The notes below the pieces were generated by a model. That model searched no databases. It worked only from the letters and a program-made list of their open reading frames with translations, and was not told the DNA's origin. Source: an uncultured Phascolarctobacterium sp. (GTDB lineage Bacteria > Bacillota > Negativicutes > Acidaminococcales > Acidaminococcaceae). Taken from it: DNA of 17,434 nucleotides. The position numbers and the translations under genes were made by a program. Of this stretch, positions 1 through 6,948 are shown piece after piece (position 1 is the first letter of the stretch; each line of letters begins with the position of its first letter). The stretch lies in NCBI GenBank assembly GCA_949287345.1, contig CASEGD010000005.1, positions 1 to 17,434 on the forward strand. The letters are read 5' to 3'.

Positions 1-56
1 ACAGCGTCCATCGCTGCCGTGCCGATTTCCCTGACGGCGTTTTCAGCTTCTTCCAT
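1..56 (-). CDS. Unidentified protein, N-terminal fragment (cut by window edge)
   Basis: A reading frame opens with ATG at 56 on the minus strand and runs off the left edge, giving MEEAENAVREIGTAAMDA. An in-frame TGA lies two codons upstream, so the start cannot be further out. An AGAAAGG ribosome-binding site precedes it, and the gene begins 17 bp after the recR stop, so it is probably the next gene of the same operon. In Bacillus this position holds yaaL (DUF2508) and then bofA, but the few residues visible do not resemble either well enough for a name. Confidence 0.55.
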   Translation of the reverse strand, partial: MEEAENAVREIGTAAMDA

Positions 57-73
57 TCTTCAACCAGCCTTTC

Positions 74-673
74 TTACAGGCGCAGCCTGTTTTCCAGCGC
101 GCGCGCCAAAGTAAGCTCATCGGCATACTCCAAATCGCCGCCGACGGGCAGACCGTGCGCAATGCGGCTGGTTACAACGCCCATGGGTTTCAGCAGCTGC
201 GCTAAATACGCCGCAGTCGCCTCGCCCTCCACATTGGAATTGGTCGCCAAAATAACTTCCTTCACGTCACCATGCTGCAAGCGGCGTAATAGCTCCTTTA
301 CGCGCAGGTTGTCCGGGCCAATGCCGTCCAGCGGCGATAAAGCGCCGTGCAGCACATGGTACAATCCGCGGTAGCCGCGGCTGCGTTCCATCGCCATCAC
401 GTCCTGCGGCTGCTCAACCACGCAGATAATAGTTTTATCGCGCCCCGGGTCGCTGCAAATTTCGCACTCCGGCTTATCTGTTAAATTGTAGCAGGTATGG
501 CACAGGCACACCTGGCGTTTGGCATCAACCAGCGCGGCGGCAAGACGCTGCACGTCCTCCGCCGGCATATTGATGATGTGGTAAGCCAGGCGCAAAGCCG
601 TTTTGGAACCAACACCCGGCAAACGGCGCAGCTGTTCGTGCAGGTTTGCCAGCGGGCGTATCAGGCGCGCCAT
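74..673 (-). CDS. recR: Recombination mediator protein RecR
   Basis: RecR acts with RecF/RecO to load RecA onto single-stranded gaps during recombinational repair in the cytoplasm. The 199-residue product has the usual full length. In order it shows the helix-hairpin-helix PGVGSKTA (about 19-26), a zinc finger C58-x2-C61...C70-x2-C73, and a Toprim domain from about residue 81 with the acidic residues of VEQPQD and the NSNVEGEATA segment. Its ATG lies one base after the ybaB/ebfC stop (TGA-T-ATG). No strong ribosome-binding site is visible, so translation is probably coupled to the gene before it. The order dnaX-ybaB-recR is conserved across Firmicutes and many other bacteria. Confidence 0.97.
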   Translation of the reverse strand: MARLIRPLANLHEQLRRLPGVGSKTALRLAYHIINMPAEDVQRLAAALVDAKRQVCLCHTCYNLTDKPECEICSDPGRDKTIICVVEQPQDVMAMERSRGYRGLYHVLHGALSPLDGIGPDNLRVKELLRRLQHGDVKEVILATNSNVEGEATAAYLAQLLKPMGVVTSRIAHGLPVGGDLEYADELTLARALENRLRL

Positions 674-674
674 A

Positions 675-1001
675 TCAGAACATGCCCGGCAGTTTCATGC
701 CGCCAGTCAGCTTGCCCATTTCTCTTTCGGTCATTTCCTCTACCTTGCGCATAGCTTCGTTAACGGCAGTGGTAACCAAATCTTCCAGCATTTCCACATC
801 GTCCGGGTCAACAGCGCTCGGCGCGATGGTAATTTTTTCAACGGTTTTGCGGCCGGTTACGACAACGGTAACGGCACCGCCGCCTGCTGTTGCTTCAACC
901 GTGCGGTTTTTAAGGTCTTCCTGCAATTTCAGCATTTCCTGCTGCATTTTCTGTACTTTTTTCATCATGCCCTGCATATTTGCCATTCCGGGGTTAAACA
1001 T
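675..1001 (-). CDS. ebfC: YbaB/EbfC family nucleoid-associated protein
   Basis: This is a 108-residue member of the YbaB/EbfC DNA-binding family, small dimeric proteins that bind DNA and are thought to organise the nucleoid; the exact role in Firmicutes is not settled. It has the family's N-terminal Met/Lys/Gln-rich helix (MKKVQKMQQEMLKLQEDL), the central strand region (AGGGAVTVVVTGRK), the I.I.P..VDPDDVEMLEDL segment, and the AVNEA...EEMTEREMGKLTGG C-terminal helix. An excellent AAGGAGGAG ribosome-binding site lies just upstream. It starts 24 bp after dnaX and is followed immediately by recR, the standard arrangement. Confidence 0.95.
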   Translation of the reverse strand: MFNPGMANMQGMMKKVQKMQQEMLKLQEDLKNRTVEATAGGGAVTVVVTGRKTVEKITIAPSAVDPDDVEMLEDLVTTAVNEAMRKVEEMTEREMGKLTGGMKLPGMF

Positions 1002-1025
1002 AAATAAACTCCTCCTTAAAATTGT

Positions 1026-2795
1026 TTACAGTTTTTGTAAGGTGCCGCCAAAAGCCTCCATGGCTTTTTTAACAACCGGCTCCAAATCTTCCGGGGCGAG
1101 CGCCGGTGCGGCAGGCATCGGTTTCAAGCCTGCTTCCTCCACGCAGTTCAGCCTTACCTCGCAGCGCGCAAGGCGCAGCAAAACCGCTTCAAAAGCTTTT
1201 TTATAATCAGCGTCATTCATACGCTTGCAGTTAAACTTATTTTTAAACGCAACCGTCAAAATGCCGTTGACATAATCAATAGCATGCCCTCCGGCAGCGC
1301 ATGCCACCATCGAGCGTTTCTTTTCGGATTTTAAAATTTCCAGCACCTGCTGCCACATTTCTTCCGCCGCTGCTGCGTCGCCCTGCGGTGCGGGTGTGGC
1401 TACAAAGGTTTCTGTCTGCACAGGCTCCGGCTTTTTGGGTGCAGCCGCTTTTTGCGGCGTGCTTACCGGGGCAGGCGGTGTTTTTTGCTGCACCGGTTCT
1501 TCCGCCGGCGCGGATATTTGAATCCCGTGTTCTTCCGCCACAACGTAATCAAACTTGGGCTGTGCTGCGGCAGCTTCCGGCTGATGGACAGGCGCCGCCT
1601 GCTGTACCGGCACGGGCTGAACCTCCGGCGCAACTTGCTGAACGGGAACAGTAATTTGCCCTGCCAGCATGGCTTCCAGCTTCTGCACGCGCGCGGTCAA
1701 TGCTGCCAGCGTGCTGCCTTCGATGCGGCACAAATCAAACAGACACATCTCCGCCGCTATGCGCCCGCGCACACTCTGGCGCAGTTCTATCGTACACTGG
1801 TGCAGGCGTTCCTCCGCCGCCATTAAGCGGTCGGTGCCGTACAAGCCTTCCAGCGCGGCAATTGCTTCTTTAGTATCGGTCAGGTAAATTTCGCGGTAAT
1901 CGGGCGAAGCCTTATATAAAAGTACGGCGCGCAGGTATTCGGCAAGCTCGGTAATAATCTGCTTTACGTCCTTGCCGCCTGCCAAAAGCGTTTCCAAAAG
2001 CTCCAGCGCCTTTGGCACCTGCCCTTCGCCGATGGCTTTAACAAGCTCGCGCAGGGCTTCGCGCCCTACAATGCCCAGCACGCTGCGCACGGTTTCCGCC
2101 GTTACGCGCTCCGCCATTACGCCGCATTGGTCAAGCAAACTTAATGCGTCGCGCATGCCTCCGTCCGCCTGTACGGCAATCAGCTGCAAAGCGTCGTCGT
2201 CAGCAGCAATGCCGCTGCCGTCCGCAACTTCGCGCAGGCGCTTTACAATATCGGCGTCCGTCACACGGCGGAAGTCAAACCGCTGGCAGCGCGAATGGAT
2301 GGTCGCCGGTATTTTGTGCGGCTCGGTCGTTGCCAGAATAAAAATTACATGCGGGGGCGGTTCCTCCAAAGTTTTCAACAGCGCGTTAAAGGCTTCGGTC
2401 GTCAGCATGTGCACTTCGTCGATGATATACACTTTATAGCGTCCGCTGACAGGCGCAAAGGCAACTTTTTCGCGCAAATCGCGGATTTCATCAATGCCGC
2501 GGTTGGAAGCAGCGTCGATTTCAAACACGTCCATCGAAGTACCGTCGTTAATGCGCACGCAGTTTTGGCACTCGTTACAGGGGTTCGGCGTCGGCCCGTG
2601 CTCGCAGTTAACGGCCTTGGCCAGAATTTTGGCCGTACTGGTTTTGCCCGTGCCGCGCGGCCCGGCAAACAGATACGCGTGGGCAATGCGCCCTGTTTCC
2701 AGCGCGTTGGTCAGCGCCGTACGCACCGCCTCCTGCCCTACCAGCGCGTCAAAGCCCTGCGGCCGCCATTTTCTGTATAACGCAACGTATGCCAA
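1026..2795 (-). CDS. dnaX: DNA polymerase III subunit gamma/tau (DnaX)
   Basis: DnaX is the ATPase core of the clamp loader that places the beta sliding clamp on primed DNA and organises the replisome. The protein (589 aa) begins MAYVALYRKWRP, the family's usual N-terminus. It has Walker A GPRGTGKT (45-52), zinc-binding cysteines C64, C73, C76 and C79, Walker B IIDEVHML (124-131) and the sensor/arginine-finger stretch with SRC (168-170). A Gln/Pro/Ala-rich linker (roughly 385-490) leads to a C-terminal tau-like domain. The start is TTG at 2795: a perfect GGAGGTGA ribosome-binding site lies five bases before it. A longer in-frame TTG at 2810 would put that site inside the gene. I saw no A_AAA_AAG-type slippery heptamer in the AAA-rich linker codons, so a shorter gamma form is not indicated. 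Confidence 0.96.
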   Translation of the reverse strand: MAYVALYRKWRPQGFDALVGQEAVRTALTNALETGRIAHAYLFAGPRGTGKTSTAKILAKAVNCEHGPTPNPCNECQNCVRINDGTSMDVFEIDAASNRGIDEIRDLREKVAFAPVSGRYKVYIIDEVHMLTTEAFNALLKTLEEPPPHVIFILATTEPHKIPATIHSRCQRFDFRRVTDADIVKRLREVADGSGIAADDDALQLIAVQADGGMRDALSLLDQCGVMAERVTAETVRSVLGIVGREALRELVKAIGEGQVPKALELLETLLAGGKDVKQIITELAEYLRAVLLYKASPDYREIYLTDTKEAIAALEGLYGTDRLMAAEERLHQCTIELRQSVRGRIAAEMCLFDLCRIEGSTLAALTARVQKLEAMLAGQITVPVQQVAPEVQPVPVQQAAPVHQPEAAAAQPKFDYVVAEEHGIQISAPAEEPVQQKTPPAPVSTPQKAAAPKKPEPVQTETFVATPAPQGDAAAAEEMWQQVLEILKSEKKRSMVACAAGGHAIDYVNGILTVAFKNKFNCKRMNDADYKKAFEAVLLRLARCEVRLNCVEEAGLKPMPAAPALAPEDLEPVVKKAMEAFGGTLQKL

Positions 2796-2827
2796 CTGCC
2801 TCACCTCCAAAAAATCTTTACCTGTTA

Positions 2828-2856
2828 ATTATATAAAATTTCTGCCGATAAGTAAA
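2828..2856 (-). promoter_or_regulatory. dnaX promoter
   Basis: On the minus strand TTTACT (2856-2851) and TATAAT (2833-2828) are separated by 17 bp, a good sigma-70/sigma-A match. The -35 box overlaps the T-tract of the SRP RNA terminator, so the stable RNA unit and dnaX are packed back to back but separately transcribed. Confidence 0.7.
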
Positions 2857-2882
2857 ATAAAAAAGCAGCCCCGTAAGGCTGC
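2857..2882 (-). terminator. Rho-independent terminator of the SRP RNA gene
   Basis: Minus strand: a 6-bp stem GCAGCC/GGCTGC (2882-2877 with 2870-2865) around a six-base loop, followed by a T-run. It directly follows the 3' end of the SRP RNA. Confidence 0.8.
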
Positions 2883-2886
2883 TCGC

Positions 2887-3030
2887 ATTACTTCCTTGCA
2901 GGACCGCAAATGCAGGCACCCCTGCGGCACATAAAAGTAACTGCTTAGTGCTGCTCCCTCCCGGTCCTGACACGGTTCACAGGCTTTCATTGCGCAGGAC
3001 CCGCCATCTGCAGCCCTGCAAAGAAGTAAT
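2887..3030 (-). ncRNA. ffs: Signal recognition particle RNA (4.5S/SRP RNA)
   Basis: The RNA scaffold of the signal recognition particle, which with Ffh delivers nascent membrane proteins to FtsY. The conserved domain IV is plain on the minus strand: GTGTCAGGACC, GGGA tetraloop (GNRA type), GGGAGCAGCAC and then TAAGCAG. The 5' and 3' ends pair in a continuous 18-bp helix, ATTACTTCTTTGCAGGGC with GTCCTGCAAGGAAGTAAT (G-T wobbles allowed). This sets the approximate ends and predicts one long rod of about 144 nt without an obvious Alu domain. It lies between tRNA-Ser and dnaX, the same position as scr in Bacillus subtilis. Exact ends are inferred from pairing. Confidence 0.9.
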
Positions 3031-3049
3031 AAAAAAACCGCTTACGCGG
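3031..3049 (-). terminator. Weak hairpin plus T-run between tRNA-Ser and SRP RNA
   Basis: Minus strand CCGC-GTAA-GCGG followed by seven T's, 13 bp after the tRNA CCA end and touching the 5' end of the SRP RNA. The stem is only 4 bp. I see no room for an independent promoter for the SRP RNA here, so it may be a partial terminator or a processing signal within a common transcript. Confidence 0.45.
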
Positions 3050-3061
3050 CAAGTTTTTAAG

Positions 3062-3151
3062 TGGCGGAGAGAGAGGGATTCGAACCCTCGGTACGGTTTC
3101 CCGCACACACGCTTTCCAGGCGTGCACCTTCAACCACTCGGTCATCTCTCC
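3062..3151 (-). tRNA. tRNA-Ser (anticodon GGA)
   Basis: A 90-nt class II tRNA on the minus strand. The acceptor arms GGAGAGA (3151-3145) and TCTCTCC (3072-3066) pair perfectly, followed by discriminator G and an encoded CCA. The T arm is GAGGG-TTCGAAT-CCCTC. The anticodon loop CTGGAAA places GGA at 3117-3115, reading UCC and UCU. The long variable arm (GTGCGGGAAACCGTAC) is typical of serine tRNA. It precedes the SRP RNA gene, as trnS-Ser precedes scr in Bacillus. Confidence 0.97.
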
Positions 3152-3189
3152 GTGTTGAAAATGTAAGGTGTTTATTAAATTGTCGCCGC

Positions 3190-3225
3190 AAAAAAATACT
3201 TGCGGCCATGGCATCAGCCGCAAGT
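3190..3225 (-). terminator. Terminator-shaped hairpin in the leader of tRNA-Ser
   Basis: Minus strand: perfect 9-bp stem ACTTGCGGC/GCCGCAAGT with a ten-base loop, then A and seven T's. It would end transcripts coming from the universal stress gene upstream, but it also lies just downstream of the promoter at 3257-3229 and before the tRNA, so it could end or attenuate that promoter's own transcripts. Confidence 0.75.
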
Positions 3226-3228
3226 AAC

Positions 3229-3257
3229 AGTATAGCTTTATTTTGGTTAATTGTCAA
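3229..3257 (-). promoter_or_regulatory. Strong promoter upstream of tRNA-Ser/SRP RNA
   Basis: Minus strand TTGACA (3257-3252), 17-bp spacer, TATACT (3234-3229): a near-consensus sigma-A promoter lying 21 bp beyond the end of the universal stress gene. Expected transcription start is near 3222-3225, at the foot of the terminator-shaped hairpin. Confidence 0.75.
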
Positions 3258-3278
3258 GCGTTTTGCGATATTTTTTAT

Positions 3279-4133
3279 TTATTCTTCCGCTGCATTCTCC
3301 GGCGGCAGCAAAAGCAGCGAGCGTTCGGCGTTTAAAGTTACGTTCTGCGCCGTGCTGCCCATCACTAAGCCCTTAACCAGCCCTGCGCCGGTTTTGGCCA
3401 TAACAATCAGCGAAACGTCCTCTTTTTCCGCCAGGCGCAAAATCTCTTTGGAAGCCGCACCCTTGCGCACATGGTAAGTGGCCTTGATGCCGAAAATTTT
3501 CATTTCATCCACCAGTTCCTGCAAGCGCAGCCCCGCCGTGCGCATTTTATCGTCCAAATCAGTCTGGCTGCGGCTGCGTTCCACAACATGCACAAACACA
3601 ACTTCGTTAATATGCTCGCGCAGCATGCGGATAACGTCCAGCGCCGACAGCGACTTCAGCGAAAAATCGGTCGGTACTAAAATGCGGTGCAGCAAATTTC
3701 TTTGCAGCATTTCTTCTTCGTCGTTTTCCACGGGCTTCGATACAAACAGCGGCCTGTCCGTCGCGCGCGCCAGGTCAAAAGTGGTGCTGCCCAAAAGCGC
3801 GCTTTTAAAAAAGCCCTTGCCGTGCGAAGCCACCATAATCAAACCGGCGTCTTCCTCCTCGGCAATATCCGTCAGCTCCTCAAAAACCTCGCCGCTGCGG
3901 TACAGCTCGTGCGCCTCCTCGTAACCGGCACGGCGCAGCTCAGCCACCACGGCTTTCACGCGGCTCTGCACCTTTTTGTAGGCGCTGCTGTCCGGGTCGG
4001 CGTCGCTTTTATCCTTAAACACATGCGCCACCGTAATTTCGGTATCAACATCGGGGCACAGGCTGTAAAAACAATGCACCAGCCCGTCGGCTTCTTCGGT
4101 TAAATCGGTCGCTAACAAAACTTTATCAAACAT
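3279..4133 (-). CDS. Universal stress protein with two tandem Usp domains
   Basis: Two UspA-type domains in 284 residues: about 1-140 (begins FDKVLLATDLTEEA) and about 147-284 (begins LLHRILVPTDFSLKS). Each has the family's core strand ending in Asp and the nucleotide-loop region near its end: HGKGFFKSALLGST in domain 1 and TGAGLVKGLVMGST in domain 2. These resemble the ATP-binding G-x2-G...G-S/T motif but with the second glycine one place early, so ATP binding is likely but not certain. Such proteins are soluble and help survival under starvation or stress; the specific partner is unknown. A GGAGGGA ribosome-binding site lies about ten bases before the ATG. The gene is divergent from hydE. 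Confidence 0.9.
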   Translation of the reverse strand: MFDKVLLATDLTEEADGLVHCFYSLCPDVDTEITVAHVFKDKSDADPDSSAYKKVQSRVKAVVAELRRAGYEEAHELYRSGEVFEELTDIAEEEDAGLIMVASHGKGFFKSALLGSTTFDLARATDRPLFVSKPVENDEEEMLQRNLLHRILVPTDFSLKSLSALDVIRMLREHINEVVFVHVVERSRSQTDLDDKMRTAGLRLQELVDEMKIFGIKATYHVRKGAASKEILRLAEKEDVSLIVMAKTGAGLVKGLVMGSTAQNVTLNAERSLLLLPPENAAEE

Positions 4134-4227
4134 TTTATTATGTTCCCTCCATTATGTTCAGCGGAAAATCAAAATGAATTTAATATGTTAAACTTCGCCA
4201 TAAAGAATAAAAATCCTGCTATATTTA

Positions 4228-4256
4228 TAGAACAGCGGCGGGCAGAATGATATAAT
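4228..4256 (+). promoter_or_regulatory. Probable hydE-clc promoter
   Basis: TATAAT (4251-4256) with a poor -35, TAGAAC (4228-4233), 17 bp away. The -10 lies 24 bp before the hydE ATG. The weak -35 suggests either low expression or help from an activator. Confidence 0.45.
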
Positions 4257-4279
4257 AAAGATGTTTAAAGGAGATTTTT

Positions 4280-5338
4280 ATGGACACCGCTTTACTGATA
4301 GAAAAATTAAACCAAACCCATGCGCTCACGCGTGATGAAGCGTTACAGCTTATCCGCGAAGGCGCAGAATATAAAGACAAACTTTTTGTGCTGGCGCAGC
4401 AGACGGCACAGCAAAGCTTTGGGCGCAATATTTTTGTGCGCGGGCTGATTGAGTTTACCAATTACTGCAAAAACGACTGCTACTACTGCGGCATCAGGCG
4501 CAGCAACAAAAACGCAGCGCGCTACCGCTTAACGCGGGATGAAATTTTGGAGTGCTGCCGCGCGGGGTATGTGCTGGGCTTCCGCACCTTTGTTTTGCAG
4601 GGCGGCGAAGATTACACTTACAGCGACGGTGACATCGCCGCCATTGTGCGCGCGATAAAACAGCAGCATCCGGACTGCGCCGTTACGCTTTCCATTGGCG
4701 AGCGCAGCCGCGAAACCTATAAATTATGGAAGGAAGCCGGTGCCGACCGCTACCTTCTGCGGCACGAAACGGCTGATTTTGCGCATTATGCCAAACTGCA
4801 CCCGGCAGAACTTTCCGCAACCAACCGTCAAAGCTGCCTGTACACTTTAAAAGAGCTTGGCTATCAGGCAGGAGCGGGCTTTATGGTCGGTTCGCCGTAC
4901 CAGACGGCGGAAAACTTAGCGGACGACCTGATGTTTTTGCAAAAGCTGCGCCCGCAGATGATTGGCATCGGCCCGTTCATCCCCCACCACGACACGCCGT
5001 TTAAAAATGAACCGGCAGGCAGCGTGGAGCTGACTTTGGTGCTGCTGGCAATTTTGCGTCTGCTGTTCCCGCATGTGCTGCTGCCTGCAACGACGGCGCT
5101 CGGCACACTGTGCCCCGGCGGGCGCGTGCTGGGCATTAAGGCAGGAGCAAACGTCATCATGCCCAACCTGTCGCCGCAAAACGTGCGCGGCAAATATTTA
5201 CTGTACGATAACAAGCTGCACAGCGGCGCGGAAGCAGCCGAAGCGCTGGAACTTTTAAATCAGGAAGTTGCCGGCATCGGTTATAAAATCGTTGCCGCGC
5301 GCGGCGATTACACGGAGGAGCCATGGACGCAAGGCTGA
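4280..5338 (+). CDS. hydE: [FeFe]-hydrogenase maturation radical SAM protein HydE
   Basis: HydE is a radical S-adenosylmethionine enzyme that with HydG and HydF builds the 2Fe subcluster of [FeFe] hydrogenase. The 352-residue protein has the 4Fe-4S/SAM motif C63-KND-C67-YY-C70 in the context FTNYCKNDCYYCGIRR, the same spacing and position as in characterised HydE. It is followed by the LQGGED stretch, the GERS segment, GFMVGSPYQT and the GIGPFIPHHDTPF loop of the family. No extra C-terminal cysteine cluster is evident. The related PylB (methylornithine synthase) is the main alternative; nothing pyl-related is visible nearby. AAAGGAG lies seven bases before the ATG. The last 16 bases overlap the next gene. 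HydF, HydG and the hydrogenase are not in the window. Confidence 0.87.
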   Translation: MDTALLIEKLNQTHALTRDEALQLIREGAEYKDKLFVLAQQTAQQSFGRNIFVRGLIEFTNYCKNDCYYCGIRRSNKNAARYRLTRDEILECCRAGYVLGFRTFVLQGGEDYTYSDGDIAAIVRAIKQQHPDCAVTLSIGERSRETYKLWKEAGADRYLLRHETADFAHYAKLHPAELSATNRQSCLYTLKELGYQAGAGFMVGSPYQTAENLADDLMFLQKLRPQMIGIGPFIPHHDTPFKNEPAGSVELTLVLLAILRLLFPHVLLPATTALGTLCPGGRVLGIKAGANVIMPNLSPQNVRGKYLLYDNKLHSGAEAAEALELLNQEVAGIGYKIVAARGDYTEEPWTQG

Positions 5339-6891
5339 GAGTTTTAAGCACTTACAAATTGCTGAACAACGCGCGGTACTTCCGCCTGCGTTTATGCCTT
5401 GAAGGCATCGTCACCGGCGTGACGGCGGGCGTAATTATCAGCGGCTTCCGCCTTGCCTTGATAGAAGGCGCCGCACTGCGTGAAAAGCTGCTGGCAGATT
5501 TGTTTGCGGGCGGTTTTACTGCGTCTGCCGTTTTGCTGTGGCTGAGCGCGCTGCCGGTAATTGCTTTTGTTTTAACACAGCTAAAAAATGCCGAACCGCA
5601 GGCGGCAGGCAGCGGCATACCGCAGGTTAAAGGCGCGATAGCTGGCGTGTTCAAGCTGCGCTGGCTGCGCATTTTGTTGGTTAAATTTGCGGCGTGCGCT
5701 ATCGCTATCGGCAGTGGCTTATCGCTGGGCAGGGCAGGCCCGTCCATCCAGATGGGCGCTGTTGCCGGTCAGGGCGTCAGCCGTTTGCTCGCACGACCGC
5801 GCGTTGAAGAACGCTACCTTTTAAGCGGCGGCGCTGCGGCAGGCCTGGCGGCCGTTTTTAACGCACCGCTTACCGGCGTAATTTTTGTACTGGAAGAACT
5901 GAACCACAACTTCAGCGGCTTGCTCCTGTTCCCGGCGTTATCGGCGTCGCTCGCGGCAACGCTCGTAAGCCGCATCATGCTGGGGCGCGACACCGTTTTT
6001 GATTTCAGCGGCCTGCCCATAATGCAGGTTGGCGATTTTGGGGTTATCCTTACGGCAGGCTTCATCTGCGGCGTGCTTGGCTTATTTTTTAACGCCGGTC
6101 TATTAAACAGCAACCGTATTTATCAAACCGGCATCTTAAAAAACGCTTATGTAAGCAATTTTTTACTACTCGTTATCACCGGCGTAGTTGGCTTTTATCT
6201 GCCGCAGGCGCTGGGCGGCGGCGATGATTTACTGACGGACATTGCCTTTAACAGCTACCCGCTGACGGTTTTGCTGCTGTTTTTGGCGGCCAAGGTTGTA
6301 CTGACGCTGCTGGCGTTTGGCAGCGGTTTGCCGGGCGGCGCGTTTATACCGACGCTTGTTACCGGCGGGCTGGTGGGCAGCGTGGCGGCAGCCGTGTTTA
6401 CACAGTTTGGCTTTTTGGGCGCGGCTTATAAAGCCAATATCATCGTCATCTGCATGGCGGCGTTTTTTACCGCCTCCGTGCACACGCCCATTACCGCCAC
6501 CGTGCTGGTAATGGAAATGACGGGTTCGTTTCTACACCTTTTGCCTTTGGCGCTCGCCTCGCTGACGGCGTTTGCAACTACGGAAATCTGGCGTGCTAAA
6601 CCATTGTACGGTGAACTGCTTTTGCGGCTTTTGAACAGCACTAAAATGCCTGACCGCAGCGCTGAACAGGAGCGCAGCATTATTGAACTGACCGTTGCCA
6701 CGGGCAGCAGCGCCGACGGGCGCCTGGTGCGCGAAATAAGCTGGCCGCGCCACACGCTTTTGGTTGACGTAAAACGCGGCGACGAAGAACTTATCCCTGA
6801 AGGCAATACCCGCCTGCGCAGCGGCGATACCTTATACATTTTGGGCTACGCAGCGGAACTTGAAGAACTGGAAAAATTAGTCGGAAAATAA
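5323..6891 (+). CDS. ClC-family chloride transporter/channel with C-terminal TrkA-C domain
   Basis: An integral membrane protein of 522 residues that should move chloride (or a similar anion) across the cytoplasmic membrane. It carries the ClC signatures GSGIP (96-100), GRAGP (136-140), the FNAPLTG...VLEE segment with the paired glutamates E191-E192, and PGGAFIP (337-343). The gating glutamate of the normal GREGP motif is alanine here (A138, codon GCA at 5734-5736). In E. coli ClC-ec1 the equivalent change removes proton coupling. Residues from about 445 on (RSIIELTVATGSSADGR...RSGDTLYILG) look like a TrkA-C/RCK-C regulatory domain in the cytoplasm. The ATG lies inside the end of hydE in another frame, with GGAGGAG just before it, so translation is probably coupled. 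Confidence 0.92.
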   Translation: MDARLRVLSTYKLLNNARYFRLRLCLEGIVTGVTAGVIISGFRLALIEGAALREKLLADLFAGGFTASAVLLWLSALPVIAFVLTQLKNAEPQAAGSGIPQVKGAIAGVFKLRWLRILLVKFAACAIAIGSGLSLGRAGPSIQMGAVAGQGVSRLLARPRVEERYLLSGGAAAGLAAVFNAPLTGVIFVLEELNHNFSGLLLFPALSASLAATLVSRIMLGRDTVFDFSGLPIMQVGDFGVILTAGFICGVLGLFFNAGLLNSNRIYQTGILKNAYVSNFLLLVITGVVGFYLPQALGGGDDLLTDIAFNSYPLTVLLLFLAAKVVLTLLAFGSGLPGGAFIPTLVTGGLVGSVAAAVFTQFGFLGAAYKANIIVICMAAFFTASVHTPITATVLVMEMTGSFLHLLPLALASLTAFATTEIWRAKPLYGELLLRLLNSTKMPDRSAEQERSIIELTVATGSSADGRLVREISWPRHTLLVDVKRGDEELIPEGNTRLRSGDTLYILGYAAELEELEKLVGK

Positions 6892-6894
6892 CAA

Positions 6895-6932
6895 AACGGC
6901 AGTTGCCTTTTAAGGCCGCTGCCGTTATTTTT
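6895..6932 (+). terminator. Rho-independent terminator after the ClC gene
   Basis: AACGGCAG/CTGCCGTT 8-bp stem (6895-6902 with 6919-6926), with further internal GCC/GGC pairing, then ATTTTT. It lies between convergent genes and has T-rich sequence on the other strand too, so it may serve both. Confidence 0.82.
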
Positions 6933-6948
6933 ATGCCTGTTTTAAGTT

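Noticed and set aside
1380..1560. Programmed frameshift in dnaX to make a short gamma protein
   Set aside because: The AAA-AAG codons in the linker follow C, so no A_AAA_AAG heptamer in the right frame is present.
1972..2439. Open frames on the plus strand opposite dnaX, and similar frames opposite the other GC-rich genes
   Set aside because: They lie antisense to well-supported genes, lack ribosome-binding sites and have low-complexity Ser/Arg/Ala-rich translations.
2796..2810. Longer dnaX start at TTG 2810
   Set aside because: It would place the perfect GGAGGTGA ribosome-binding site inside the coding region; family proteins begin at the MAYVALYRKWRP position.
2987..3257. Short open frames across the tRNA and SRP RNA
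   Set aside because: They are translations of RNA genes and carry no protein-like features.
4280..5338. PylB (methylornithine synthase) instead of HydE
   Set aside because: The motif context and position of the cysteines fit HydE, and no other pyrrolysine gene is nearby, though sequence alone does not fully exclude it.
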